From Schizochytrium sp. TIO01 (Eukaryota > Sar > Bigyra > Thraustochytrida > Thraustochytriidae): 64,000 nt of DNA. Both the position numbers and the translations under genes were made by a program. The stretch covers positions 139,859 through 203,858 of the forward strand of contig SMSO01000006.1 of the NCBI GenBank assembly GCA_004764695.1, in the 5' to 3' direction. The notes beneath the pieces were generated by a model, which ran no database searches, had not been told where the DNA came from, and was given only the letters and a program-made list of their open reading frames with translations. Shown piece by piece: positions 31,518-42,139 of the stretch; position 1 is the stretch's first letter; each line of letters begins with the position of its first letter.

Positions 31518-34500
31518 TCAAGGGAGGTTGACTTTGAAACATCCTACACCAGAGTTGTGAAATGCAACCACAAAATCTACTTGTCTTCTACGTTGTGATC
31601 TCTGTTTCTGGCAGCTCTTCCGCCCAAATTCTTCAATAATAAGTGCACAATTTGCTTGCCCCAAGTATGGAGATGCGTCGATGTGTCCAAGAGAGGCTAG
31701 GGATGTCGCAAGCATCACAGGCTCATTATCTACAGCGCATGACCATACTTCGAACGAACCATCGAACAAAGTGGTAACAAAGACTGACTGGTCAAATTTT
31801 ACCGCAATAGATGTATAGCCTGCATGTGCAATACGGAGTGTCCTTGGTTCACAGGGGGCATCATTCAGCAACCACCAGAAAAGTTCACCATTCATTGCAC
31901 CGCTTACAGCATTTCCATCGGGGAGGAAGCCTATAGACAAAACCCAATCATTATGGCCCTTAAGCACTTGAACCTTTTCCAATTTCTCAAGATCCCATAG
32001 AATGACTTGCCGATCTTGTGAAGAGCTCAAGAGCCACTGTGCATCGCTGGAGACAACTAAGCTTCGCACAGCGCCAAGATGACCTTTAAGCTCTGCAACC
32101 AATTGTTGATCAAGTAACGAAGTAATTCGGATGGACCAATCCTCACCAGCAGTTACGGCGAAATGATCCTTGAACACAACTACATCGTTAATCCAGTCAT
32201 CGTGCACCTTAATGGTGTAAGAAGGATTGTTTCGCAATTTACCTCCCTTAACTTCACAAACTTCCTGAACAACCAAATAGCCATCTTGTGCTGCCACTAC
32301 AACGCCAGAATTGCTAAAACAAGGCGCGATGCCTGTAATGGAAGCACGTCTTTTGACAATAGGACTACAGTCAGTGCCAATGCTTTCGCTCGCAATACTT
32401 ACTGTACCATCTGTCCATCCTAACAGCAACATGTTAGCAGCTTGGGTCATACAGGTGGCTCGATATTCGGCAACACCCTCCGCACGAAAAGCAAGGCTAA
32501 CTGCCCATTTACTCATGAGAGAATGTCCTAACTGAGGTGCCCTATGGCTCACCTCGGAGTTCCGTGACTGAGTATATCCCAAATCTCCATCTGTCAAAAC
32601 CTCAGGTGAATTCCATGTCGCAGGACTTAGGTCCCAAACACACACAGTGTTATCGAATGAGCAAGTTACCATACTTTGTAACGAGCAAGAGAGAGCCATT
32701 GTTCGACATGTTCGTGCATGCGCATCGAATATGCGCAATGTTGAGCCAGAGTCAAGGTCCCAGGCGCGGCAGGTGTTGTCATCACTTGATGAGAACAAAA
32801 TCAAACGTTCGCTGTCTTCAGTCGGTAGTCCATTCGTGTGAACCTCATAACTGCCAATCAAATCGCTAAGTGTGTGAATTGTTAAGCCTCGCAAGTCTCC
32901 TGAATGACCTGCAAAGACCCGCACATGGCTTCCATCCCCAAGATCCCAAAGGTGAACACACATATCTTCGCAAGCAGCCGCAATAAGACGCTGCGATTGT
33001 CCCAAAGGTCGGAAAATATGAAGTCCATTGTAAGGTTTGGAGCCCATACCTAAAACATGTAAAAGTTCAAAACTTTTGGGCTCCCATACATTTGACGTTT
33101 CCCAAACACGAACATCGTTGTTGGAGCCTGCAGCTACAATCAAGGGCGCCTTGGTAAATGATGGCTCGCATTCCTCATCAACATATGAAGCATCAACTGA
33201 GTTTACACCACTGATGCAATCTGTAAGGGTATGGAGAAGTTCATGCTGTTCACACGGCAAAGTTGCATCTCCTTGAAAATGCCCTGATATACTTGGAATA
33301 TGCCAAACCTTGACATCGGTAGCTTTTGAGCCGCTAACAATCAAGGGCAACGGGTGCCTTGTATTCTCATCATCATTAATGCCAAGGCGAATAGGACATA
33401 CTTGGTAAACCCAGTGTTTGTGTGCGTTCTGAATGTCTTCAATCATCACACCAGAATGTGCGTTCCAGACACGAATCATGCCACCGTAAAATCCAGAAAC
33501 GATAAAGTTCGACGCCGAGCCCACAGGACGGTGAACAGCTAGGCGCGTGACACCGCCAATATCAGGACCGGAATTTTTATTCAAGGTTTGAACAAGGCGA
33601 CCGGTTCTAAATTCCCAAATACGCAGCTCCCCATCGGCGGCTCCAGTCACAAAGTGCTCAGCGTCAACTGTGCGCACAAAATAAGGATTTTTATGGTGAA
33701 CAGTAAAGGAAAGCATGAGGTCTCCATCGCCTGGCGTGAGATATGGCTGGTAGCTCATAATCGAGCCTAACGCTTCCTCTCGCAATGATGCAACCGTCTT
33801 AAGAAGTCTCTGGAGGTAAGCAGCCTCCTTTGAAGAGTCCGCCAATCGATTCCATAACTGCTCGACAAGACATCCCGCATACCTGATAACCGATGGAAGT
33901 GAGAGAAGTAGACACCGACAAAGAACATGAAGCTGCTGACGTATATCGGCACCAAAAATAGGGTCATCTTTAGCCAGAACTAATTGGTCAATCACATCTG
34001 CTAACATGCTGCCATGAGCTGCTGCACTTAAAAATGAGAAGTCAAAAACTAATTCAGGTAAGTTCTGACGAACTTGTGGAGGCGAGTGTCTTGTTTGATA
34101 GATGAGTTCTCTCAGCACACGAATATTCGGGCGTCCATCTCCGATCCAGGGGGGTTGTGAGAGTGTCATACGGTCTGCTGAAAGCAAAATAGTTTGTTGT
34201 CCTACAGGGTGACTGAGCGTGTATTCACTGGCTATGCTTTGGTTGCCAAAATATTCCGCAAGCTCTGCGTGACGAGGTGCGTATCGATGCAAGGCCTGTT
34301 CGTAAAATTGACGATGAAACCACGCCTTTGTGTTACCTGCCTTGCGCACAAGAAATGGTTCGAGGTCCGCTAGCAAGCGCGTTACAACGAGAGGTGGGAT
34401 CCGAGGTACAGGGGGTACCCACCATTGAAACGTCACGTCAAGAACACGGTCATCCAAAGATAGAAGATCTTCGAGTTCTGGTTGGGAAAGTCCATCTCGT

Positions 34501-36698
34501 GCACTCGTCAATAGCCCGAGGGCGACTTCAGTAAAAAGAGCACCATGCTTATGCTCAAGGTCCTGAAAGAATGTCTCAAGTAGACTCACTACGTCATTAA
34601 CATGGGCCCAGGTGGAGGGTGGGGATGTATATGACGCCCATTGGGTCATTTGATTGAACACTGTTCGCAGCATAAGGTAGGTAGGTTCCTCGGCCCGACT
34701 AAGTATGTCTTTACAGAAGAGTCTTTGTTCCTCCGTGTCGCGACGGTGCTCTTGACTAAGCCAAGCATCTAGAACGTCATCAATATCTGTAAGGTGGATG
34801 ACTGGTACAGAAATATCTTTGCATTGGAGAATTGCTCGTGCTCTCTCTAGAGGCTTACCTTTTCCTTCAACAAGGGCCGTAACAAGAATATGGCAGTGTT
34901 CAGGAACCTCAGTTGCTTGAGGTAGCCAGATCAAGGATGATCCCACAGGAAGCTGATCGAGGGAGTCAAAGACTATGCACAACGGGCTTTGCTTAGTGCC
35001 TCGAGCCATGAAATCAGTTTTGAAGGCGTCGCATATCTCGTCAAAGCTAGCGGCAGGATCGGGTGGACTGCCTCCATAGATACTGCTTATTTGCTCGCAA
35101 ACAGAGTAGAGAAGCCGCTCCAGAGAGCTGCTTTCTGAAGTTGTACCAATAAATCGAACAACAAAATTAAATTGGCAAGGTAGCAATTTGAGAACCTGTG
35201 CAGCCAAAGCAGTCTTGCCTGACCCAGAGATTCCGCTCACGATACATGCAGATTGAGTAATGACAGAATTCACAACCTCCATGACAAGACCATGGCGGCC
35301 TACAAAGTCCTTTTGCTTACGAGATGCAAACCGAGCATGGGCTCGTGCCTCATCAAAGATCGACCCTTCGACCTCCTGTGCTGGTAAGTGAGTAATTTGT
35401 TGTGCATACGATGCGCAAAGCTTTTGCAAAATATTTTTTATGTAGCTTGCATGAGACTTAGATGTCACAGGATCAATTCCGTTCTCTTTCCAAGGAACTC
35501 GTGCTTCTATTACCTCGGATGCATGATCACTGGCCCAGAGCCGCAAATGTTGGAGGCAATCTTGAGCGTTGTCCACCGTATCACGATACCCAGGGTGTAA
35601 TATTTCTCCTTCTAAATGCCTCGAGATTAAGAGAGACACTGACCCTGGGTGAGAAAAGCCAAGTCTCATTTCAAGCTCAGTCACCGATGCTTCAAATGGT
35701 CTTCTTGCCTCTATGTTGTTTCCATGTAAGTTTTCTGCGCATCTGCGTAAAGCATGTTGCATTGGCTCAAAACACTTTGACCACCACTCCTGGCTTGCAG
35801 CGTCTTGGACCTCTGGAGAATACCCACGGATTACTTCATAGACAGGGCGCAAACGATACACAGCAGGGACTTTGTTCGTGTCGAGTCGAAACCATTCTAC
35901 TAACTGGTCATGGTCAGTATCAGCATCACAATGGTCAAGGAGTAATTCAAATTCGCTCTGTTCGATTTCTGCTGGAAATGGACGGAAGCCATATTTATCA
36001 CCAAGGATGCCGACAAAGTGCATAGCCGCGCTCGTCGTTAGACATCTCTGAAGTTCACGCAAGCAGATTTCAGAGGTCTGATGCTGTGCACTGATCTCAG
36101 AGTTAATACCCCATCGCATCTCGCTAAGCTCGAATTCATATCCAAAATCTCGACAAAATGAACGCAATAATGGTACACAAAACGCAACGAAACAATCTCT
36201 CTCGGATCGAGTATCTGTAAATGTAGATGACATAAATGAGCGCACGATTTCCGGTGGGATTTTGAGATCTTCTTCGATAGAGTGCCCGCTAAGAACGCGT
36301 TCACGAACATCTTCGCTAACCGGAGATTTTGCGCTTGCTTCATCTCTAATGTTTCTTTGTGTCAGAGTTGTTCCTAACGTCTGCGCTGCACCTGAAGCCC
36401 CGAAAACAGCCTTTTCGAGTTTCGCCAACTCCATTCTCTGGTCCCATACATCGTAATCAGCATCGCTGCGGCTCTTCCGTGATACCAGTTTTGCGCTCAC
36501 GCTTGTTCTAAGCTTGGAGACTCTGTTTGACGTCTTGTTGAAGTGGGCTTTGGCCTTGTTAGACCCTTTGACGCTTCCTCTTAGCAGCTGTTCCTTCGAC
36601 ACCTCAAGCTCTTCTTTATTTTGAGCAATGATATCCTCTTGTACTCGTGCAAGGGCATTATCGTTCCCGCGTTTTCGTGTTGATGCTTTCTGGCCCAT
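31518..36698 (-). CDS. DUF4062-NACHT-WD40 STAND ATPase (NWD1-like)
   Basis: 1726 residues, one exon, ATG at 36698. It starts MGQKAS, a good N-myristoylation signal (Gly2, Ser6), then a basic coiled segment. Residues about 150-260 match the DUF4062-type N-terminal domain of NWD1/TEP1-like proteins (FMSSTFTDTRSERD, ELSEMRWGI, FVGILGDKYGFRP). The NACHT-type ATPase has Walker A GISGSGKT at about 488-495 and a Walker B-like CIVFDSLDQLP near 576. Helical winged-helix/superhelical sequence runs to about 1000. Roughly twelve WD40 blades fill the C-terminus (for example FSSSDDNTCRAWDLDSG, LLSSSQDRQVILWDLEKLE), enough for two propellers. STAND ATPases oligomerise on ligand binding; the propellers are the likely sensor and DUF4062 the output or adaptor. 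Function in this organism is unknown; innate immunity or cell-death control is one possibility. Confidence 0.92.
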   Translation of the reverse strand: MGQKASTRKRGNDNALARVQEDIIAQNKEELEVSKEQLLRGSVKGSNKAKAHFNKTSNRVSKLRTSVSAKLVSRKSRSDADYDVWDQRMELAKLEKAVFGASGAAQTLGTTLTQRNIRDEASAKSPVSEDVRERVLSGHSIEEDLKIPPEIVRSFMSSTFTDTRSERDCFVAFCVPLLRSFCRDFGYEFELSEMRWGINSEISAQHQTSEICLRELQRCLTTSAAMHFVGILGDKYGFRPFPAEIEQSEFELLLDHCDADTDHDQLVEWFRLDTNKVPAVYRLRPVYEVIRGYSPEVQDAASQEWWSKCFEPMQHALRRCAENLHGNNIEARRPFEASVTELEMRLGFSHPGSVSLLISRHLEGEILHPGYRDTVDNAQDCLQHLRLWASDHASEVIEARVPWKENGIDPVTSKSHASYIKNILQKLCASYAQQITHLPAQEVEGSIFDEARAHARFASRKQKDFVGRHGLVMEVVNSVITQSACIVSGISGSGKTALAAQVLKLLPCQFNFVVRFIGTTSESSSLERLLYSVCEQISSIYGGSPPDPAASFDEICDAFKTDFMARGTKQSPLCIVFDSLDQLPVGSSLIWLPQATEVPEHCHILVTALVEGKGKPLERARAILQCKDISVPVIHLTDIDDVLDAWLSQEHRRDTEEQRLFCKDILSRAEEPTYLMLRTVFNQMTQWASYTSPPSTWAHVNDVVSLLETFFQDLEHKHGALFTEVALGLLTSARDGLSQPELEDLLSLDDRVLDVTFQWWVPPVPRIPPLVVTRLLADLEPFLVRKAGNTKAWFHRQFYEQALHRYAPRHAELAEYFGNQSIASEYTLSHPVGQQTILLSADRMTLSQPPWIGDGRPNIRVLRELIYQTRHSPPQVRQNLPELVFDFSFLSAAAHGSMLADVIDQLVLAKDDPIFGADIRQQLHVLCRCLLLSLPSVIRYAGCLVEQLWNRLADSSKEAAYLQRLLKTVASLREEALGSIMSYQPYLTPGDGDLMLSFTVHHKNPYFVRTVDAEHFVTGAADGELRIWEFRTGRLVQTLNKNSGPDIGGVTRLAVHRPVGSASNFIVSGFYGGMIRVWNAHSGVMIEDIQNAHKHWVYQVCPIRLGINDDENTRHPLPLIVSGSKATDVKVWHIPSISGHFQGDATLPCEQHELLHTLTDCISGVNSVDASYVDEECEPSFTKAPLIVAAGSNNDVRVWETSNVWEPKSFELLHVLGMGSKPYNGLHIFRPLGQSQRLIAAACEDMCVHLWDLGDGSHVRVFAGHSGDLRGLTIHTLSDLIGSYEVHTNGLPTEDSERLILFSSSDDNTCRAWDLDSGSTLRIFDAHARTCRTMALSCSLQSMVTCSFDNTVCVWDLSPATWNSPEVLTDGDLGYTQSRNSEVSHRAPQLGHSLMSKWAVSLAFRAEGVAEYRATCMTQAANMLLLGWTDGTVSIASESIGTDCSPIVKRRASITGIAPCFSNSGVVVAAQDGYLVVQEVCEVKGGKLRNNPSYTIKVHDDWINDVVVFKDHFAVTAGEDWSIRITSLLDQQLVAELKGHLGAVRSLVVSSDAQWLLSSSQDRQVILWDLEKLEKVQVLKGHNDWVLSIGFLPDGNAVSGAMNGELFWWLLNDAPCEPRTLRIAHAGYTSIAVKFDQSVFVTTLFDGSFEVWSCAVDNEPVMLATSLASLGHIDASPYLGQANCALIIEEFGRKSCQKQRSQRRRQVDFVVAFHNSGVGCFKVNLP

Positions 36699-38324
36699 CT
36701 TTAATTAACTACTTTGAGACGATACGAATACAATCAATTCTGATTTAGCTATTTGCTGCAAGTTGAGCATCGATTGTGTATAGAAGTACTTCTCTAGTGC
36801 CACTACTGCCCAGTTAAGAAATACCTCGTAGGAACAGTAATTAGAGGGAGCTCCTACGTCACATCACACCACAACACACTATACTAGCAATATTTTGCAC
36901 CTAGTACACGCCATAGCCCACCAATGTTATTGAAATCGCTCATCACTGCGTCATCATTGTTATTTGACAATGGCACGTGCAGCAACTTCAGTGGTCTTCC
37001 AAAGTACCCAATTCAAAGTACCTAGAGTAAAGGGGTGCATCTGCAGTCGCCTTATGTTAGTTTTCTGGAAATTGACGAAACCGGTGCAGCTTGATAGTGT
37101 CCAAGATAGCCTTCGTTCATGATTGTAACACTACTGGCTAGAGCAGCACGTAGAAAATGGATCGAGGGGCAATTTGGTGTTCCCCTGGCGATATAATTCT
37201 GAATCTGCACCAATGTGCTACTGCGATGTATCACGTGGCCAGTAAGGATTGCTTTGCTTATTTTCTAATTTAGTGTGCTTTGTTAGTAAGATATGGCGCT
37301 CGGGCTCACAGCCCACAAAGACCATGTGTGTAAAGAAAGCTTGAGATAGGAGTTTCGGACGTAAATTATGAGCCAGCCTGGTGATTAGCCCAAGCTGGCT
37401 CGCAGGGGTTTGACGACCGGCTAGGTTGAAAAGCCAAGTCCAGAAGCTGATTATTTGGAAATGTTTCTAGTGGAACCAATTTTAACTAGTAAAGGAAAGT
37501 GTTGACTTTCAAGTATACTCTACTATTCTTAGTAGTCAGAGGCTACTCCATTCAATTCAATTCTTCTAGGCTATAATACATTCAATTCCATTAAAAAACA
37601 AAACAAAACAAAACATTCTTTACTTTAATTTTATTTTTAATTGAAAATAAAAAGGTATAAGAAGCCTCCAGAGGATGAGAGTGGAACGTGGATACGACTT
37701 GGAAGGTTTCAAAGGCCCGCCCGGCCATTGTTCGCTGGCGTGTTTAACTTGCAGTAATCAAGGCAGCACGAGGCTAGAGATAGTAACTAGAAATGTTTAA
37801 AGTGAAAAGTAAAAACGAACAAAAAACGATGATGATGGTTTACTCTCAGTCATGGTCTAGATTTGGGCTCTGCTGTAGCTCATTCAAGGCAATAACCCTT
37901 GGCACAAGGGTACTAGAAAACTTTCATTGATTAAGCCTATTATTTTCCCTATTTTAAAATTAATTTATTTATATAGTAAGTTATTTTATTTTTTCCTTAT
38001 TTCATTTCATTGACTCGAATTTTATTTTTTAGATTGAAAATTAAATCATAATAAGAAAAATTGGCGCGTGAAAGAAGGGGAGAACTTGAAGAAGGGCATC
38101 AGAAGGAGAGGAGAATAGACGAAATCAATACACAGATAAACACAAAGTTGCCGGTTCTGAGACAGTGGCGCTTGTAGACAGCTGGTGTTTCCGTGAGAGG
38201 AACGCCCAGTATCAGAAGAATAAACATCGGGGGAGTGTAGGTGTTGTATCCTCCTACCTTCGCTCGCGCGTTTAACTCAATCTCTGAGTACCTGAAAAAG
38301 CTCCTGCCAAGTTTAGACAGAAGT
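36699..38324. other. 1.6-kb divergent AT-rich intergenic region
   Basis: No gene supported. It separates the divergent STAND ATPase and GNAT genes. It contains a 16-bp copy of the AGTCAGAGGCTACTCC repeat word (37534-37549), A/T tracts around 37590-37650 and 37950-38050, and ordinary AT-rich sequence. In-frame codons without ATG precede the GNAT start from 38241. Confidence 0.5.
37534..37549 (+). repeat. Copy of dispersed repeat word AGTCAGAGGCTACTCC
   Basis: The 13-mer TCAGAGGCTACTC here is identical to ones at 4046-4058 and 63497-63509. All three are intergenic. It is probably a fragment of the dispersed element best seen at 53378 and 59160. Confidence 0.4.
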
Positions 38325-39065
38325 ATGAGCGCCTTCTGGGAAACATTGCACTCTCTCTGGAGGGAGTACATGGCAGGAGTCCAACAGAAGAGTAGTCGTG
38401 AGCAGATATCGGGTCAACCAACTTCGTTTTCTGTAGAATACCTTATCCGTACGGTGCACATACAACGGAATCCTGGCCCCCCTTTGGACATTCGCGTGGA
38501 GACACCTCGTTTAAGGCTTCGCCCTTGTCTAAAAAGTGATGTTCCGTTTTATCAATCTCTCTGGAGCGACCCCACTGTCATGCTTAAATACGCATCTGGT
38601 AAACCACAAACTGACCCTGATTATGCGTTCAAGAGACTCGTAAGTAATGAAAATAGTTGGACACAACGTTGGGAACAAGGCAACCCTTGGAGCGGAATGG
38701 TTGTAGAGCTGCAGGCCAATGCAGAACCCATTGGTGCAGTAGTAGTTGGAGGTGGTGAGCTGGCCTATCTTTTCAAGCCAGAGTTCCACGGTCAGGGTTA
38801 CGGAACTGAGGCAGTAGTGGCACTCGTCAATGTCTTAGTGCCAGTGCTTGCACTCGACGAATCCACGCCGAATATCCCCGATGAAATTGAAGCTACAGTA
38901 CGGGTTGATCATCCCCCATCCAGACGCATCCTAGAGACCTGCGGGTTTACATCAGATTTGAAGGTTAACCAACGCGAGTTTGATGGTAAGCTCTTTGATC
39001 GTTATATCTTCAAGGTTTCCACTGAGGCACTTATCGATCGGTATCAAGCTTCAAAGAGCCTCTAG
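38325..39065 (+). CDS. GNAT-family N-acetyltransferase (RimJ/RimL-like)
   Basis: 246 residues from the first in-frame ATG, at 38325; the frame is open back to a GTG at 38241. The acetyltransferase fold covers about residues 50-235: it opens with TPRLRLRPCLKSDVPFYQSLW, the typical RimJ-type first strand and helix, and has the acetyl-CoA pyrophosphate loop HGQGYGTEAV, a Q-x-x-G-x-G/A type motif, at about 155-163. The later segment VDHPPSRRILETCGF is the usual second CoA-side block (N/H-x-x-S-x-R-x-L-E-x-x-GF). RimJ/L-like enzymes acetylate protein N-termini or small amines; the substrate here is unknown. A roughly 50-residue N-terminal extension is unassigned. Confidence 0.85.
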   Translation: MSAFWETLHSLWREYMAGVQQKSSREQISGQPTSFSVEYLIRTVHIQRNPGPPLDIRVETPRLRLRPCLKSDVPFYQSLWSDPTVMLKYASGKPQTDPDYAFKRLVSNENSWTQRWEQGNPWSGMVVELQANAEPIGAVVVGGGELAYLFKPEFHGQGYGTEAVVALVNVLVPVLALDESTPNIPDEIEATVRVDHPPSRRILETCGFTSDLKVNQREFDGKLFDRYIFKVSTEALIDRYQASKSL

Positions 39066-40000
39066 ATAGACTAGATAAGGTTGATTACTTGCGTTTAACC
39101 ATAGCAGAATACTTTCTGTTTCCTTGACACAATTTCTCTACTAGGCGTATCAAAGTGAAGTATCAAGCTAATTATTGACACTGTTAGGTAAAATTCCACT
39201 TCATTTCATAATTTAACGCCAATAGTAGTCAAATGATCCTAATAATTCAAGTGTACCTCTTTAAAATGTGCGTTACTGTTTCTGTGGTGATACAATTGTT
39301 GGAAAGAAGTAAGAAATAGAATCACTGATTGCCACAATACATTGATAAATGAGTAGAAATAGTAAAACTCTTCTTGGCTTCTGGACTATCACTCTTATTC
39401 CTTTTCTTAAAAGATACCTACTTATGATACAAAGGTTTCCTGAAAGGGAATTGGCAATTTTTGAAGGCGATGACACTACAATACATAAAACTCTGGTAAA
39501 TTACAAGATATGAAATATAGCGTCCATAGCAGCAAACCCATAGAACCTGCAGGTTTGGCAACTTCTCTATATAGAAAAGGGTGTAAACCTATTTTGAGAA
39601 AAGGTTGAAAAGCTGGAGCAGTAGTTTGAAACGAAATTCGGGAGTTTGGTTCATAAGACACGGATACCCGAACTTCGCTTTGAAAGACCTATTCATTTTA
39701 CAATAGTATCGTACCTAGCTACAGTGTTTCCCCCCTAATTATCCTTTCAAATCCTTGATCTTTCACCGTCCTTTCGAAACCCCAGGATTGCTAGACTATT
39801 TCACTGAAAGCAAGTTGTAACTTATGACGTTTGTAGCTACATGCTCAGCATAATCCACTGAAAGGTAAAAAGGCTAGAATCCGAATTAAAAATTTCATTG
39901 AGAAGATATGGGAGAGAACTCTTACGAACTCAAGCCATCATCATCAGTCCGTCAACTTGAAGTCTTCAAGTGCTAGAGGTACCTTCTTGCTCGGGGAACG
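39066..40000. other. Intergenic region between two plus-strand genes
   Basis: AT-rich sequence without a supported gene. Short minus-strand open stretches at 39273-39476 and 39476-39661 have no motif or good start. It should contain the 3' UTR of the GNAT gene and the promoter of the dehydrogenase gene. Confidence 0.5.
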
Positions 40001-40996
40001 ATGCATACGCTTGGTTCTAGAAGCACGTGCGAAGAAGTCGCCGCGGCGTTCCCGGAAGGCGTCCAGGAAGTAGCTTCTATGACGATTGCAGTCACTGGAT
40101 GCAACACCGGGATCGGTCTAGAGACTGCCAAGCACCTGGCCAAGCTTGGTGCTCACGTGGTGATGGCATGCAGATCTGAAGCTAAAGCTCAACAAGCAAA
40201 GGCTGAAATTGAGAAGTTTGCCAAAATTGATCATGGCTGTACGAAGGTTGTCTCAATCATTGTGGTGGACCTCAGTGATTTGCAGAGTGTGGGGAACTTT
40301 GTCAATACGTTTAAGGAACGCAGTGTATCAGAGGGTTGGCCTCCCCTGCGCATGCTTGTCCTCAATGCAGGGCTTATACTTTCCAAAGCGGAACGCTCAG
40401 CACAAGGTTATGAGAAGACTTTTGCAACTAACCATTTGGGACACATGGCTCTTACAGAGGGCTTACTCCCAGAACTTCGCAAAAACCAACCATCTCGCGT
40501 GATTGTCGTGTCCTCAGGATCTCACTATGGTCCTCTAGCTGAGAGGAATGTGGAGTTCAAAGAAAACTTACGCAAGACTTTTGTGAACCCAGTCTTCCCA
40601 GAAGATGAGCCATTTTCGACTATGCAGGCGATGAAGCTTTACGGCTCAAGTAAGCTTTGTAATGTCCTCTTTGCACAAAAAATACACGAAAGAGAGAATT
40701 CTAATGGTGTAGCTGCATGCTCATTGCACCCTGGTACATTTATTCCCACAGACATCACCCGCAGTTCAAATGGATGGATCCAATTTCTGGTTCGAAACAT
40801 CCTTAGCTGGTTCACCAAGAGCGTGAACCAGGGAGCTAGTACGACTATATACTGTGCCCTTTTGCCCCAAGGTAGTCTCCAAGGCCAGTATTTTGATAAC
40901 TGCTCAACTAAAGCCAAGAGTCGACGTGCTACTGACTCTGCAGCTGAGTCGTTGTGGCAAGTTTCTGAAGAACTGATTCTCAAGGCACGCATTTAA
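40001..40996 (+). CDS. Short-chain dehydrogenase/reductase (retinol dehydrogenase/WWOX-like)
   Basis: 331 residues from ATG 40001. The Rossmann motif TGCNTGIG at about 33-40 binds NAD(P); an Arg-Ser after the second strand (MACRSEAKAQ) favours NADPH. Catalytic residues of classical SDRs are present: NAG (LVLNAGL), Ser in VVSSGSHYG, and Tyr214/Lys218 in YGSSK. The HLGHMALTEGLLPEL helix and PGTFIPTDI are typical of the RDH11-14/WWOX group, which reduces retinal, lipid aldehydes or steroids. There is no clear membrane anchor. The first 26 residues precede the Rossmann strand and may be a targeting or unstructured segment; an internal Met27 (MTIAVTG) is an alternative start. Confidence 0.9.
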   Translation: MHTLGSRSTCEEVAAAFPEGVQEVASMTIAVTGCNTGIGLETAKHLAKLGAHVVMACRSEAKAQQAKAEIEKFAKIDHGCTKVVSIIVVDLSDLQSVGNFVNTFKERSVSEGWPPLRMLVLNAGLILSKAERSAQGYEKTFATNHLGHMALTEGLLPELRKNQPSRVIVVSSGSHYGPLAERNVEFKENLRKTFVNPVFPEDEPFSTMQAMKLYGSSKLCNVLFAQKIHERENSNGVAACSLHPGTFIPTDITRSSNGWIQFLVRNILSWFTKSVNQGASTTIYCALLPQGSLQGQYFDNCSTKAKSRRATDSAAESLWQVSEELILKARI

Positions 40997-42139
40997 AACA
41001 TGCTAGTGATACGTTGCATATGGCCGATTCACGTATGCCCTTGAAAGACGACTCTAAAGGTCTATGGTGCAGTTCTGAAAAGCAGGTATTGACTACATTA
41101 ATCAAATCGAGCAAATCAGTCACTTTATTAAAGGCAGACTTTTGCTCAAAACAAATGTTTTAACTACGGATCAGCCTTTCGATTCTCAAAATTTAATAAA
41201 ATGTTCCATTTGTTGTAAGAAGTAACTATGTACTAAGTTCTGTTGATATACTCTCCTTGTGAGGGTAAATTGATTCTTAAGAAGTGTTTGACGGTATCGA
41301 GTCATCACTAAAACGTTTCAACAACTCATTGAAGAGGTGCAAACAAAAAACACATAGGATGGAAGATCTGGAATTGAAACGCCCCAGTTTGATGGCTGCT
41401 CCTTGTTCAAGCTAGTTTCGACTAAGCTAACTGCCGAGCACTAGCTCAATAAGGGAAAGCTACAGGTAAAATTTGCATATTTGGCATGTTGATCCATCGT
41501 TTCTATGCTTTCCCTTGTTTCTTTTACTAAATTTATAGAATGGAAAGTGAAAAAAAGTAAAGGAACGTGCGGAGGTCATATCAGATCGTTCATGAAGAGA
41601 TGCGTGTATGCAGTTAAGAAAGCTACGCCGAGCTGATTCACTTTGAAGGTATTATCAGCTTCTCATTCTTAGCTAGCTTACTTTGTGCGAGGTGAAAAAA
41701 AGTTGAAAAGAAGATTGACTTGATGTTGTAAGGCAACACACCAGGTGCATATATTTATTAGCAAATACATGCTACCTTGTGAAGGCCTCAGTCTGCAAAG
41801 CGACATCGCTCACTGCGCCTACGAATAAAGCAAAACTATCAACCAATAAATGAAGGAGGCTGCCGCAAATTTGATGAGACAGAAGCAGAATATGGCGCTA
41901 AGCTGCTCAAGAAAAATATAATTTACCCAACCGCTTCCCACGAATTCCGTCACAGGGAGCGAAGACTGAATGAAGGTAGACCACACAATATCCCCTGGAT
42001 GTGCTAAAAGGTGATTTGTAAATCCCGCACCGGCTGAAAGAGTGAATCCTGTGCTGTAGCCATTGCAAGCAAGCGGTGAAATAAATCCACTAAGGCAATA
42101 TCATCGTGTGATGGTTGATGCTACCACGAGGGTTTATTT
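40997..42139. other. Convergent intergenic region
   Basis: 1.1 kb between the stop codons of the dehydrogenase and STRAP genes. I find no gene or strong repeat. It is longer than most convergent gaps in the window, so an unrecognised non-coding transcript cannot be excluded. Confidence 0.45.
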
